Of a DNA stretch of 64,000 nt, positions 16,849 through 25,043 are shown piece by piece (the first letter of the stretch is position 1; each line of letters starts with the position of its first letter). Under the pieces are notes generated by a model. The model made no database searches and was not told where the DNA came from. It worked only from the letters and a program-made list of their open reading frames with translations. The DNA is taken from positions 401,260-465,259 of the IMG/VR virus record IMGVR_UViG_3300034072_000926; one strand, 5' to 3'. Origin of the DNA: a virus. Made by a program: the position numbers and the translations under genes.

Positions 16849-18110
16849 TTGATCGTAATCTCGCTCTTAGGGTCCTCGAGACTGGCGAGGACAGTTCCAT
16901 CTTGCATGATATTCCAGCTTCGTGCAATGCCATTTTTCCTCTCCCAGAACATGCTGGGTTCGGTGTAGGCCGCAACACGCATTTTCTTGCCCTTGATTTC
17001 ACCTTCAAAGAAGGGCGCACCCCAGGGAAGCTGACCTTTCTCCTCAAACGCAATGTTCTCCATTGCCTCAAGGACTACAGAGAGCGACACTTGATTCGCC
17101 TCGCTGTAGAGGTTTTCCTCATTGCCTGCGTAGACACTTTCGAAGGTGGTCGAAACGTAGAGCTCTTTGAAGCAGACTTCCTGAACACCAAGCTCTGCAG
17201 CCCATTCCAAATACTTCTCAACCTCAGCGGCCGAGTTGATTCCGCTCTTTTGTAGGACGCAGATGAGACGCGACGTGATCTTCGTCTTTTTGACTTGTTC
17301 GATCACTTCTTCGGTATTCGTGTCAAGACCCATGATGAATTGGTTGACCACCGGCTCATAGTGGTGACGCGAAATTGCTAGGACATTCAAGCCATTGGCA
17401 TCATAGTCTATGACCATATCGGGACGCTTTGCAAGCATTACACCATTTGTAATCAGGACGGTCTTGAACATTGAACTGCCGACTAAGATTGCCTTGCAGA
17501 TTTCAGGATGACTGGCTAGGGTAGGTTCCCCGCCACCTGTTATGACGAACCGAGTTGCACCGCGATGATAGGCAGTTATCATCTTGCGGACGATGGAAGG
17601 ACTGAACATTGCTTTCGAGTCCTGTTCAACCGAGACCGAAGCCTCACTGAAACAGAACTTGCATTTGGCCTGACATGCTTGACCGACTGGGAGCCAGCTA
17701 ATCGAGCGAGGTTCGAGAGACTCGTAGGGTTTGAAGCCACCCTGGATAGCCATCGACATAGCGTAGATTGTCTCCACGTTATATGTCTCGCCATTCATGT
17801 AGATTGTCTCAACAGGGAAGCGATTGCCCTCGATGTAGCGACCCAGCCCCGTGCCCGTTACATCATTGGTACGAACATCGTAGCCTTTAAGATCTCCCTG
17901 CATGATAATGATCTCATCACCAGGAATGTTGAGCTTCTCGAGGAGCCGTTCGGCCTTGGCAGTTCCGATGCCGAGTTCGTGATGTCGGAGGACAAATGTC
18001 GTTCCAGGATAGGAAGACTCGGGGATGGCAGACTTATCATAGGCGCGAGCATACTTGTCGTAGGCTTTCGCAAAGTTGCTCAGCAGCGTCACATGATAAT
18101 AAAAGAACAT
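16845..18110 (-). CDS. Radical SAM enzyme
   Basis: The protein has 421 residues from the ATG at 18110, six bases after AAGGG; an ATG at 18116 directly abuts it. CQAKCKFCF gives the C-x3-C-x2-C [4Fe-4S] site (Cys about 146, 150 and 153) and TGGGEPTL is the SAM-binding glycine motif. The ~140-residue N-terminal extension matches nothing I know. It forms a two-gene operon with a PLP enzyme. Candidate roles are modification of a nucleotide, tRNA or peptide. The substrate cannot be read from sequence. Confidence 0.85.
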   Translation of the reverse strand: MFFYYHVTLLSNFAKAYDKYARAYDKSAIPESSYPGTTFVLRHHELGIGTAKAERLLEKLNIPGDEIIIMQGDLKGYDVRTNDVTGTGLGRYIEGNRFPVETIYMNGETYNVETIYAMSMAIQGGFKPYESLEPRSISWLPVGQACQAKCKFCFSEASVSVEQDSKAMFSPSIVRKMITAYHRGATRFVITGGGEPTLASHPEICKAILVGSSMFKTVLITNGVMLAKRPDMVIDYDANGLNVLAISRHHYEPVVNQFIMGLDTNTEEVIEQVKKTKITSRLICVLQKSGINSAAEVEKYLEWAAELGVQEVCFKELYVSTTFESVYAGNEENLYSEANQVSLSVVLEAMENIAFEEKGQLPWGAPFFEGEIKGKKMRVAAYTEPSMFWERKNGIARSWNIMQDGTVLASLEDPKSEITIK

Positions 18111-18133
18111 CAGCATCCCTTAGGTTTCGCACC

Positions 18134-18162
18134 TGTTTAGCTGATGTAGGTGTTCCAGTCAA
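18134..18162 (-). promoter_or_regulatory. Promoter of the radical SAM-PLP operon
   Basis: TTGACT, 17 nt, TAAACA, directly after the terminator of the upstream small gene. Confidence 0.6.
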
Positions 18163-18169
18163 GCGCAAA

Positions 18170-18206
18170 GAAACCCGCCGGAGAGTGGGGGAACCCGGCG
18201 GGTTTC
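18170..18206 (-). terminator. Terminator of the 18242-18409 gene
   Basis: A GC-rich 12-bp inverted repeat (GAAACCCGCCGG/CCCGGCGGGTTTC) is followed on the minus strand by a T-rich stretch (TTTCTTT). Confidence 0.75.
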
Positions 18207-18241
18207 TATCCTCTAGGGTTGCTGACTACAGACTCGCAGGC

Positions 18242-18409
18242 TTATTCGGCCTGGGACTCTTGCTCGGTCACCTCCTCAGGAGTCCCTAGGGAATCTGAGC
18301 TCTTCAGAAGTTGTTGCGCTTGCTGGATTGCCGATTGCTCATCGTTGCTCGTGACAGTGAGTGTTGCACTGTTCGAGCCTTCGTTGATGTTGAACTGATA
18401 CTTCGGCAT
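18242..18409 (-). CDS. 55-residue small protein
   Basis: The frame starts MPKYQFNINEG after AGCAGGAGATCGAA, the recurrent leader. It is acidic and Gln/Ser/Glu-rich. Flanked by a TTGACT element upstream and a strong terminator downstream, it is a monocistronic gene. Function unknown. Confidence 0.7.
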   Translation of the reverse strand: MPKYQFNINEGSNSATLTVTSNDEQSAIQQAQQLLKSSDSLGTPEEVTEQESQAE

Positions 18410-18525
18410 TTCGATCTCCTGCTAACCTGTTGTGCTTTTGCACCACAACAAATTGCGCTTGTGAGCACTTCCAGTCAAATGGAAGACAAAACAGGAGAGC
18501 TTAAGGAAACAACGCTCTATCCAGG

Positions 18526-18891
18526 TTAGATGAGAGTGAAGCTTAGACGCAGAATGGCATCATTGCCGGAGACCTTAACATCATGACCGATTTGAGCAGA
18601 TGCAATCTTGTTCGAGAAGTCAAGCAATTGTGCAACCGAGATGCCGTGACCACCGTCGCTGATTGCCACTTCACCAGTCGAGCCATCGATCATAATGGAA
18701 TGCGAATCAGCGAGATCCAAGCCAGTCTGGCGACAGATCATCTTGATGTGCTTTTCCTTGATCTCGTAGTTTTCCGACTCTTCGTCCTCGTTAGTGCGAG
18801 ACCTATCGTCGGCTTCTGCCTGTGCTGCAATACGCTCAACTTCCTCGTCGGGCAAGCCTGCATGTCGCAGTAGAGTGCGGTAATCAGTCAT
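18526..18891 (-). CDS. Hypothetical protein
   Basis: The 121-residue protein starts at the ATG preceded by GGAGGAATAC (18891). It is acidic and charged in the N-terminal half. The C-terminal half has VAQLLDFSNKI and a beta-strand pattern. Unrecognised. Confidence 0.65.
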   Translation of the reverse strand: MTDYRTLLRHAGLPDEEVERIAAQAEADDRSRTNEDEESENYEIKEKHIKMICRQTGLDLADSHSIMIDGSTGEVAISDGGHGISVAQLLDFSNKIASAQIGHDVKVSGNDAILRLSFTLI

Positions 18892-18956
18892 GTATTCCTC
18901 CATTCACTATAATACTTATCAGTCGAACAAAGGATCTATATCTTTCAGTCACAAGA

Positions 18957-18980
18957 ATGGGCAGGATTGCTCCTGCCCAT
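18957..18980 (-). terminator. Terminator of the KYGWFAL gene
   Basis: ATGGGCAGGA/TCCTGCCCAT with a 4-nt loop, followed by TTCTTGT on the minus strand. Confidence 0.65.
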
Positions 18981-19000
18981 TAGCTTGCCGAATGCCTATG

Positions 19001-19369
19001 TTAGGCTTCCGTCTGCTCGGTCTGTGCCGGCGTTTCTTCCTTCGACGTCACGGACACTTCAGCGCCCTCGACGTTGTTCTCGGCGCCCGCGGCGGTCAGA
19101 GCGAACCAGCCATACTTGTCGGGGCGCAGGCCGAAGTTCGACGCATCGGCGATCACGCTGTTGGCGCCCATCTTCTCGACCAGCGCGTCGGCGATTTCGA
19201 CGGACAGGCCCTTGCTCTTGCTGCCCTTCAGTTCCACGAGATGCGGCGACGCCTTGCGATCCGTCGGACGAACGAAGAGGACGCCGTCCTTGACCGCGAC
19301 ACGCAGCTTGGCGCCGCTGCGCCCGGAAATTGCCGAAGAAGCCTGGGTATTGAAATTCAGAACACGCAT
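19001..19369 (-). CDS. KYGWFAL-family protein, copy 1
   Basis: The 122-residue protein has the leader GGAGATCGAATA before the ATG. It is a paralogue of 21823-22116: both have a short N-terminal strand, a (V/I)KDG.LF(V/I)RPT motif near residue 27 and a DKYGWFAL motif near the C-terminus. This copy adds an acidic Glu/Thr-rich tail. Its high-GC codon use and monocistronic layout suggest strong expression. Function unknown. Confidence 0.75.
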   Translation of the reverse strand: MRVLNFNTQASSAISGRSGAKLRVAVKDGVLFVRPTDRKASPHLVELKGSKSKGLSVEIADALVEKMGANSVIADASNFGLRPDKYGWFALTAAGAENNVEGAEVSVTSKEETPAQTEQTEA

Positions 19370-19499
19370 TATTCGATCTCCATCTTTACAGCACTACGAC
19401 CATCCTGCGCTGTTAATTCCAACTTAATGGATTGGATCCAAACGTCAATACCGAAAGTGACATTTTTCCACATTTTTAGAAAAATGCGACTAATCGTGG

Positions 19500-19528
19500 G
19501 AATGGCCCGAAGCGTCCTCCGGGCCATT
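19500..19528 (-). terminator. Terminator of the glycine-zipper gene
   Basis: GAATGGCCCG/CGGGCCATTC hairpin immediately after the stop of 19534-19881. No clear T tract follows. Confidence 0.55.
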
Positions 19529-19533
19529 CAAAG

Positions 19534-19881
19534 TTAACGGCAGCGACGGTCGATTGCGCGTCCTGCCAGAGCACCAGCACCGGCGCCTACGATAGTGCCA
19601 GTTGCACGATCGCCTTCGGTATCGATGGAGCGACCCAGCAGTCCGCCTGCTACTGCGCCGAGAATTGTGCCGGTGGTTCCACCACGGCAACGCTCGCCAC
19701 GATAGCCATTGCGGTATGGACCACGGCGATCATAACGGTCATAACCACGATAAGGACGATAGTCCCTGTAGTGACGGTCATAGCGATAGCCACGATCATG
19801 ACGACCATGATCCCTTGCCTCAGCGGCAACAGGAGCCAGAACCATCAGAGAGGCCATAAGACCAAGAATGAGCTTTTTCAT
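19534..19881 (-). CDS. Secreted glycine-zipper protein
   Basis: The 115-residue protein has a clear signal peptide (MKKLILGLMASLMVLAPVAAEA, cut near 22), then an Arg/Tyr/Asp-rich repeat region with RYDR-like motifs, then a glycine-zipper segment (GTILGAVAGGLLG, GTIVGAGAGALAG) like the Rickettsia 17-kDa/2TM domain. A membrane-inserting or envelope role is plausible. Unusual in a phage, and possibly taken from a host. Confidence 0.75.
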   Translation of the reverse strand: MKKLILGLMASLMVLAPVAAEARDHGRHDRGYRYDRHYRDYRPYRGYDRYDRRGPYRNGYRGERCRGGTTGTILGAVAGGLLGRSIDTEGDRATGTIVGAGAGALAGRAIDRRCR

Positions 19882-19938
19882 AGAATTCTCCTTTCCTATA
19901 TGTATCTAGCACAGATCGGCTTAACCTAACCTGTATAG

Positions 19939-20385
19939 TTAATCCTTTTTCTTTTTCTTCTGCTCGTCGAACTGTTTATAGAACAAATAGGAATGCACGC
20001 CTGCGTCCATGATGTGCTGCTCAGTCGGCGAAAGGCTAACCGCGCCGTCCTTGAGTTCTTCGATACAGCTTTTGTCGTAATATGGAAGGGGAAGATCATG
20101 GCCACTGTAGATCTTGGGATTGCTTTCAATGTCCTCGAGATCGTGGTCGAGGATCACAAAAGCTGTATAGACTTCATCATCGCCTGGATGACATACTGCC
20201 ATGGCGATCTTGTTATGGCCACTTCGCATTTCGTTCGCGCCGTCAAGGACTTCGTTGAGAGCGTCCCGAAGAGCTGTTAGGCCCTGTCGTCCGCCAATCA
20301 CGTAAGCGTTGTGGTGATACTTTTTCTGAGGGAAGATAGCGAGGATACGATTCTCAGATGCTTCGATGAATTCGTCACGGTCCAT
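19939..20385 (-). CDS. Hypothetical protein
   Basis: The 148-residue protein has a C-terminus of consecutive lysines. No family recognised. It is divergent from the structured RNA at 20.44 kb. Confidence 0.65.
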   Translation of the reverse strand: MDRDEFIEASENRILAIFPQKKYHHNAYVIGGRQGLTALRDALNEVLDGANEMRSGHNKIAMAVCHPGDDEVYTAFVILDHDLEDIESNPKIYSGHDLPLPYYDKSCIEELKDGAVSLSPTEQHIMDAGVHSYLFYKQFDEQKKKKKD

Positions 20386-20401
20386 ATATCACCTTTTAAT
20401 A

Positions 20402-20430
20402 TTGATTAGCTGTCCTGCTCTATGTATAAC
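20402..20430 (+). promoter_or_regulatory. Promoter of the 20.44-kb RNA
   Basis: TTGATT, 17 nt, TATAAC on the plus strand. A weaker promoter-like sequence for the 20385 gene overlaps it on the other strand. Confidence 0.6.
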
Positions 20431-20436
20431 AAGGAC

Positions 20437-20757
20437 AGTAGGAAAGCAAATTGTGAGGACGAAATACCGCACAAAGAATTTTCCCACTAGACTAGCATCC
20501 CTGCTCAGTGGGCCCTAAATCGGTATGGGGATACAGACCGACGTTGACCTGCCACCGTAAACGCACAGGGGCCTTTCGGGATTGAGCTATATCAATTCTC
20601 GGGTGTTGGATATCACCGCCCTATCCAGGTACGCCTACTATCCAAGGGGCGAAGTTGGGGAAGAACTTCTAAATAAGTCCTGCGGGGCAATCCGCCGAGG
20701 TCAACGTAGCCTCAAGAGCCAGGAAACTTTCTAGTCAACTGTTTCCTGGCTCGCTTT
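20437..20757 (+). ncRNA. Candidate structured RNA (~320 nt)
   Basis: There is no credible coding frame between 20400 and 20770. The stretch starts just after a good plus-strand promoter, contains several hairpins (for example TCGGT...ACCGA and TTGAGCTATATCAA) and ends in a strong hairpin (GAGCCAGGAAAC/GTTTCCTGGCTC, about 20717-20753). A tRNA follows at 20773. I could not match it to RNase P, 6S or tmRNA by eye. Confidence 0.5.
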
Positions 20758-20772
20758 GCCATAAATACACAT

Positions 20773-20865
20773 GACAGAGACGCCTAATTGGTATGGGCGC
20801 TTCCGCACTTCGGGCAGGCGTATCCAGTGGAAGAGTGTAGCGGGGTTCAAATCCCCGCCCTGTCA
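20773..20865 (+). tRNA. tRNA with enlarged anticodon loop
   Basis: The 93-nt sequence has a 7-position acceptor stem with one mismatch, a canonical D-arm (GCCT/GGGC with TTGG in the loop), a perfect 5-bp anticodon stem (CTTCC/GGAAG), a 7-nt variable loop and a perfect T-arm (CGGGG/CCCCG, TTCAAAT). The anticodon loop is 24 nt instead of 7. It contains ACTT, then CGGGCAGG, then CG and TATC, the same order of short motifs as in the permuted loci. The anticodon cannot be assigned. Confidence 0.65.
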
Positions 20866-20866
20866 C

Positions 20867-21058
20867 TTACGAAGCGAAATCAGGATCGATCACGCGAGGA
20901 TGATCCTTGGCAGACTCGAACCCCATCTGATAGGCCGGCGTCCCGCTTTTGTAGCGTTCCATCAGCTCAGTGTGACCTTCGCCATAGTAGCGAACTCCAT
21001 CCTGCTGGCCGGTCTGATACTGGGCCTGATTGGTGTCGAAAGTCAAGCTCTTATACAT
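20867..21058 (-). CDS. Small hypothetical protein
   Basis: The 63-residue protein is hydrophilic with many Tyr/Gly. It ends one base from the tRNA on the opposite strand. Unrecognised. Confidence 0.6.
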   Translation of the reverse strand: MYKSLTFDTNQAQYQTGQQDGVRYYGEGHTELMERYKSGTPAYQMGFESAKDHPRVIDPDFAS

Positions 21059-21073
21059 GAGACGTCCTTCCCG

Positions 21074-21328
21074 TTATACTAGGCGGCGCACTGGATTACC
21101 GTCGCGATCAATACGCTCAATAATGCCATAGCAGAATAATTGCAACTGATCCCATTCCTCGCTTAGTGCGAGGGCACGGCTATATGCCATTTCAATGAGA
21201 TCCGGGATCTTAACGAACCGAGGATCCGTCGACGGAAGGCTGAATTCCTTAACGATCTTGTCCTCGAGAAGAACCGTCACATTATGATCGCGATTGGAAT
21301 GGCGCGGTACATTCATTCTCTGAAACAT
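21074..21328 (-). CDS. Hypothetical protein
   Basis: The 84-residue protein has an ATG after AAAGGAGCCACG. Unrecognised. Confidence 0.65.
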   Translation of the reverse strand: MFQRMNVPRHSNRDHNVTVLLEDKIVKEFSLPSTDPRFVKIPDLIEMAYSRALALSEEWDQLQLFCYGIIERIDRDGNPVRRLV

Positions 21329-21382
21329 CGTGGCTCCTTTCTTAACACTTATGACAAATACATAACAGGTGTTAAGAGAGCA

Positions 21383-21694
21383 TTAACGGACAGCGACCTC
21401 CTTCACCTCATATTCGATGTCATAGACGTTGTCGTAGCCGACCTCTTCGAAATAGCCGCCATCGAGTTTCAGGATCTTCTTTATCCAGTCTATCCAGTTC
21501 GTCTGGTTCAGAACCGAGTTCTTCTCGACACTGTCGTAGCGAGCATCGTAGGCATGTCGTGCTGCCTTGACTTCTTCGTTGGCCGAAAACGCCCAGGACT
21601 TTGCGAGCATTTCGTCATCCGTCACAAACGGATACGATAGTTCTTCACCGCCGCTGTAATCACCATGGTCGAGTTTGCGAATTACGAGGAACAT
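21383..21694 (-). CDS. Hypothetical protein
   Basis: The 103-residue acidic protein has an ATG after CAGGAGATCGACA, the recurrent leader. The C-terminus has alternating Tyr/Asp/Glu. Unrecognised. Confidence 0.65.
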   Translation of the reverse strand: MFLVIRKLDHGDYSGGEELSYPFVTDDEMLAKSWAFSANEEVKAARHAYDARYDSVEKNSVLNQTNWIDWIKKILKLDGGYFEEVGYDNVYDIEYEVKEVAVR

Positions 21695-21822
21695 TGTCGA
21701 TCTCCTGTTTCTGTTAACCTGGTTATAAGCGGTTCAGATTAGGAGTCAAGAGGAGATTGACTAGATATGATTACGGCACCGACCGAAGCCAGCGCCGTAA
21801 TAGATTCGGGAAGAATCGCTGT

Positions 21823-22116
21823 TTAAGCGATCTTGACCGAGGGACCGCGGCCCTGATGACCCGGAATGAGGGCGAACCAGCCATACTTGTCGGCGCGGAC
21901 GCCGTAGGTGCCGGCGGGCATTTCGACGCCTTCGAGCTCGATCTTGGCGCCGTTCAGCGGGACCAGGTGTTCGGCCGACTTGTCCAGGTTCACCGCCGAT
22001 GCACGATGCGTCGGACGAATGAAGAGGGTTCCATCCTTGATATGAGCGCGGATCTTCTGTGCGCCGACAAAACGATCCTGCCCACGGGCAGCGGTGTTCA
22101 GAGTGAGAGTTGCCAT
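21823..22116 (-). CDS. KYGWFAL-family protein, copy 2
   Basis: The 97-residue protein starts at the ATG at 22116 (MATLTLNTAARG) after AAGGTAGATCGAAC. It shares IKDGTLFIRPT and DKYGWFAL with 19001-19369 but lacks the acidic tail. Its ~70-nt leader includes a GTGAACGGC/GCTGTTCAC stem-loop (22175-22200) behind a TTGACA-16-TATATT promoter, so it may be regulated post-transcriptionally. Confidence 0.75.
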   Translation of the reverse strand: MATLTLNTAARGQDRFVGAQKIRAHIKDGTLFIRPTHRASAVNLDKSAEHLVPLNGAKIELEGVEMPAGTYGVRADKYGWFALIPGHQGRGPSVKIA

Positions 22117-22400
22117 GTTCGATCTACCTTTGTTCACTGTTCGGTTATAGGTTGCGGGATTGCTACCTACTTGTGAACAGCGGAACTTGCCGTTCACAGC
22201 CTGAATATATGTGATAGAATTTTATTGTCAACAGCTTTTCGCACGTTTTCTGCGGTTTTGACTACTCTATAGGGTGTTGTCAAGCGAAAAATCAACGATT
22301 ACTGCGGTTTTTGCACCTAAAATTTTTCACATTTTTCTTGCACCATAGTATAGATGTAGTACGCTATCCAGTGTATTTCAATAGGTTGGAAGCAGGTTAA

Positions 22401-22778
22401 ATGACCAAACCTACCATGTCGGATCTGATGAAGTTGACGACAGATGAAGAGATCGACGCACTCATTATCTGTCATGCCAAGCACTTTAATGTGGTGCAAA
22501 TGAACCCTGGAGGGTTTGTAAGTGGTAGCCGAAACTACCTGCACCATAAAGCATACACGATAGAAGAAGCCCGCACAATGGCCAAAGATCTACATGAGGG
22601 CGATGAGAAACGTCGTCATATCGTGATCTATGCGGTCGCAGATATTGGCTATGTGACTAATATGAGTCGCCCCGTCGAAACTTATCCGCTTTCCAAGCCC
22701 TTTATCAGCAAAGCCGCAAAGGCTAAAAAGGAACGCGAGGAACGTTCCTTAGAGCGTCAGACAAAGCGTAAATCCTGA
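22401..22778 (+). CDS. Hypothetical protein
   Basis: The 125-residue plus-strand gene is preceded by TTGCAC-16-TACGCT. The C-terminal 25 residues are almost all Lys/Arg/Glu. Unrecognised. Confidence 0.65.
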   Translation: MTKPTMSDLMKLTTDEEIDALIICHAKHFNVVQMNPGGFVSGSRNYLHHKAYTIEEARTMAKDLHEGDEKRRHIVIYAVADIGYVTNMSRPVETYPLSKPFISKAAKAKKEREERSLERQTKRKS

Positions 22779-22847
22779 GAGTAAGTCGCACTACTCGAGC
22801 GCAGTTAATTTGCTTGTAAGGCTGCGATAGAGCCCCTCTGATAGCCC

Positions 22848-23210
22848 TTAGGGTAGGGTCAGCTTCTTAGCTGCCATGTAGTCTCTACGGTATTTCAACA
22901 TCTTTTCTTTGGCTTCCTCAGTGAGTTCGTCACGCTCGCTCAGTTCCTTGCAGATATCAAGCTCTGCCTTGTATTTCTCATAGAGCGGAGTGAGGAACTC
23001 GTCATCAGCAGCCGGGCCGGTGTCCAGGGAAATTCCAGAGCTACGAATCACATCGTGCCAACGCAGCCCAACATACTCTTCACCCAAGAGGCCATTGTCC
23101 ATAATGGCCTGGAATGCCTTGCTGAGACCCATGTCCGCGATTGGACCCAGTTCCTTCAATGTAAACGCCTTATCTCCAATGAACATAAAGATATTATTGT
23201 CGAGGGCCAT
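22848..23210 (-). CDS. Hypothetical protein
   Basis: The 120-residue helical, charged protein is divergent from the GIY-YIG-like gene at 23260. Unrecognised. Confidence 0.65.
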   Translation of the reverse strand: MALDNNIFMFIGDKAFTLKELGPIADMGLSKAFQAIMDNGLLGEEYVGLRWHDVIRSSGISLDTGPAADDEFLTPLYEKYKAELDICKELSERDELTEEAKEKMLKYRRDYMAAKKLTLP

Positions 23211-23259
23211 GCTTCACCTAAATTGACTATAAGGTGATTATGGACGTATCATACCCTTA

Positions 23260-23586
23260 ATGTCAAATAAGAACACAAGCATCTATGTTATTGGCCCACC
23301 AGAGGGGCCCTTCAAGATTGGTTACTCGGCTAGTCCTACTCATCGTCTGTCCAGTTTACAGACAGGGACGACTGAATACCTTATGCTTCATTACAGTGAA
23401 GAGACAGAAACCGATAAGGCAAAGGTCATCGAGAAGATGATCCATCGCACCCTTGCACATAAGAGGATTCGAGGGGAATGGTTCAAAGTCACCCTCGAGG
23501 AAGCGATCGCAGAGGTCAAGTTTGCATTCATAAGGTGGGACGGTGAGGATGAGCTCACCGTCCGATTTAAGCGAAAGTTGATTTAG
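23260..23586 (+). CDS. GIY-YIG-like (T5orf172-type) protein
   Basis: The 108-residue protein carries SIYVIGPPEGPFKIGYSAS near the N-terminus, then R in the SPTHRL segment and E in EKMIH, matching the compact GIY-YIG nuclease domain of the T5orf172/MUG113 family. No separate DNA-binding domain is present. It ends in TAG. A TTGACT-18-TATCAT promoter lies upstream. Confidence 0.75.
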   Translation: MSNKNTSIYVIGPPEGPFKIGYSASPTHRLSSLQTGTTEYLMLHYSEETETDKAKVIEKMIHRTLAHKRIRGEWFKVTLEEAIAEVKFAFIRWDGEDELTVRFKRKLI

Positions 23587-23819
23587 CTAACTACGAACCA
23601 AATCCCTAGAGAAACTATCCCAATCCTCACAGTATCGTAGATGAAATCCACAATACGATATGGGATTTTGAAGTCGAAGGGTTCATAGCCGTTCTCTGAA
23701 CGGTATTTTCGTAGCCGTCTATCTGCGATAATGCTTCCAGTCATCGCAAAAATGACAGCACCAATATAGAGTGTGATGGCAAAAGCCACTAGGACCTTTG
23801 CCATCACAATCCAAGTCAT
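23583..23819 (-). CDS. Small two-helix membrane protein
   Basis: The 78-residue protein has hydrophobic segments near residues 5-28 and 58-76. Its ATG overlaps the YqeY-like gene by ATGA. Function unknown. Confidence 0.65.
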   Translation of the reverse strand: MTWIVMAKVLVAFAITLYIGAVIFAMTGSIIADRRLRKYRSENGYEPFDFKIPYRIVDFIYDTVRIGIVSLGIWFVVS

Positions 23820-24268
23820 GCAGCGAGAACCTGGCGGACGACCGCGCTGGCCTTGGCCTTGTCGAGCGAGGTGCCGAAAGTTGTGGACAGATGTGCCATG
23901 ATGGCGCCCATCTGCTTCATGGTCTTCTCGGGCAGCGTCGCAGCAAAGGTCTCAGCTTCGCCACGGATGTCGTCCTCGCTTGCCATCTGCGGCAGCAGCG
24001 ATTCCAGCATGGCCAGTTCGCGGATGCTCTGCTCATGATCGGGCTTCAGCGCCAGCGTGTCGTTGACCTGTTTGATCGACTTCTGGATTGCACGGAGCGC
24101 GTCCTCATCAGTGACCACAGCCGACGCAGGATCCTGCTTCAGCTTGACCACAGTTTCCTTCGCGTTCGCAGTGGCCAGTGCCTGAACCGCCTGGAACGAG
24201 CCGGCCAGCGGGTCGCGAGTCTTCCGCAGCTCGAGGGTTTTTGCGTTCAACGCGGCGAGAATACTCAC
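23816..24268 (-). CDS. YqeY/GatB-tail-like protein
   Basis: The 150-residue protein matches the YqeY layout: a helical N-terminus, AMLESLLPQMASEDDI in the centre, and MGAIMAHLSTTFG...VVRQVLA at the end. The domain is related to the C-terminal tail of GatB amidotransferase and is thought to bind tRNA. GTG start after AAGGAGACACGAA. A tRNA-related role fits the rest of the genome. Confidence 0.78.
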   Translation of the reverse strand: MSILAALNAKTLELRKTRDPLAGSFQAVQALATANAKETVVKLKQDPASAVVTDEDALRAIQKSIKQVNDTLALKPDHEQSIRELAMLESLLPQMASEDDIRGEAETFAATLPEKTMKQMGAIMAHLSTTFGTSLDKAKASAVVRQVLAA

Positions 24269-24699
24269 TTCGTGTCTCCTTCTTCGTATTCGATTGTGAC
24301 CTTAACGTCCAAATCGCTATACAGGCTTTTGAGCCTATTGCAAGCATTTAGGACAGATTCTTTCTTCCTGAATTGCTTGGCTTGGTTCTGATCGTCAACG
24401 AGCTGCGGCAACCGCCGACCAGTGTATTGCTTCTCAATGACGTTCTCGGGACGCGCTAAGGGCTTGCGATAGCTTGCAAGGGTGCCTTTGCGTTCATGTC
24501 GAGCATGTTGTCGTCCATAACGCCTTACTGAATTATAGGAAGATCCTCGACGTGGATCATAAGGCTGACGATCAGGTAATATCGAGACCTCAATCGTCTC
24601 AGCCATTTCACCCGAATAGAACCGATGCCCTACCTTGATATAGAAGTAGGACCCCCTCGGTAGCTTCTCGTTGGCTTTAAGGCTATTGAGCTTTGACAT
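24265..24699 (-). CDS. Basic hypothetical protein
   Basis: The 144-residue protein is Arg-rich in the middle (RRYGRQHARHERK). ATG at 24699; a GTG at 24708 is the alternative. TTGACA-15-TATAAG lies upstream. Unrecognised. Confidence 0.6.
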   Translation of the reverse strand: MSKLNSLKANEKLPRGSYFYIKVGHRFYSGEMAETIEVSILPDRQPYDPRRGSSYNSVRRYGRQHARHERKGTLASYRKPLARPENVIEKQYTGRRLPQLVDDQNQAKQFRKKESVLNACNRLKSLYSDLDVKVTIEYEEGDTK

Positions 24700-24730
24700 A
24701 TGTCTCACTTATAGGGAGAAAGGCGTTCTG

Positions 24731-25030
24731 TCAATCGCCCCAGGTCAGTCGAGCCAACACATAGTCGCGATCACAATCGAGCCACACCCGGCACATCTTG
24801 ATCAGTTCGGGATGATGGTAGAAGACTGGCTTCATCGAGTCCTCAAAATTATCATCATTGGCTGCTAGGAACTTGCCATATTGTGTGTTCAACATCCGCT
24901 TGTAGACTAACGGATGCCGGGCATAAACGATTGCAACCCTGAGCAAATCATCGCTCAGGGTCATAAAGTCAGCAAATGTTTTAGGGGTAGGAAGAGGACG
25001 TTCGCCGCTGGACCAACCGAAGGGATACAT
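24731..25030 (-). CDS. Small protein, paralogue of 27224-27541
   Basis: The 99-residue protein ends DRDYVLARLTWGD, similar to HYDMVLAKLAWRED of the gene at 27224. Both have an LxRxA(I/L)VY segment earlier. The two flank the large AAA+ gene, suggesting a shared pathway. Function unknown. Confidence 0.7.
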   Translation of the reverse strand: MYPFGWSSGERPLPTPKTFADFMTLSDDLLRVAIVYARHPLVYKRMLNTQYGKFLAANDDNFEDSMKPVFYHHPELIKMCRVWLDCDRDYVLARLTWGD

Positions 25031-25043
25031 CCTCTCTCCTCTC

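Noticed and set aside
20437-20757. RNase P RNA, tmRNA or 6S RNA
   Set aside because: I could not find the conserved RNase P blocks, a tag frame with tRNA-like ends, or a 6S open-bubble fold. Left as an unassigned RNA.
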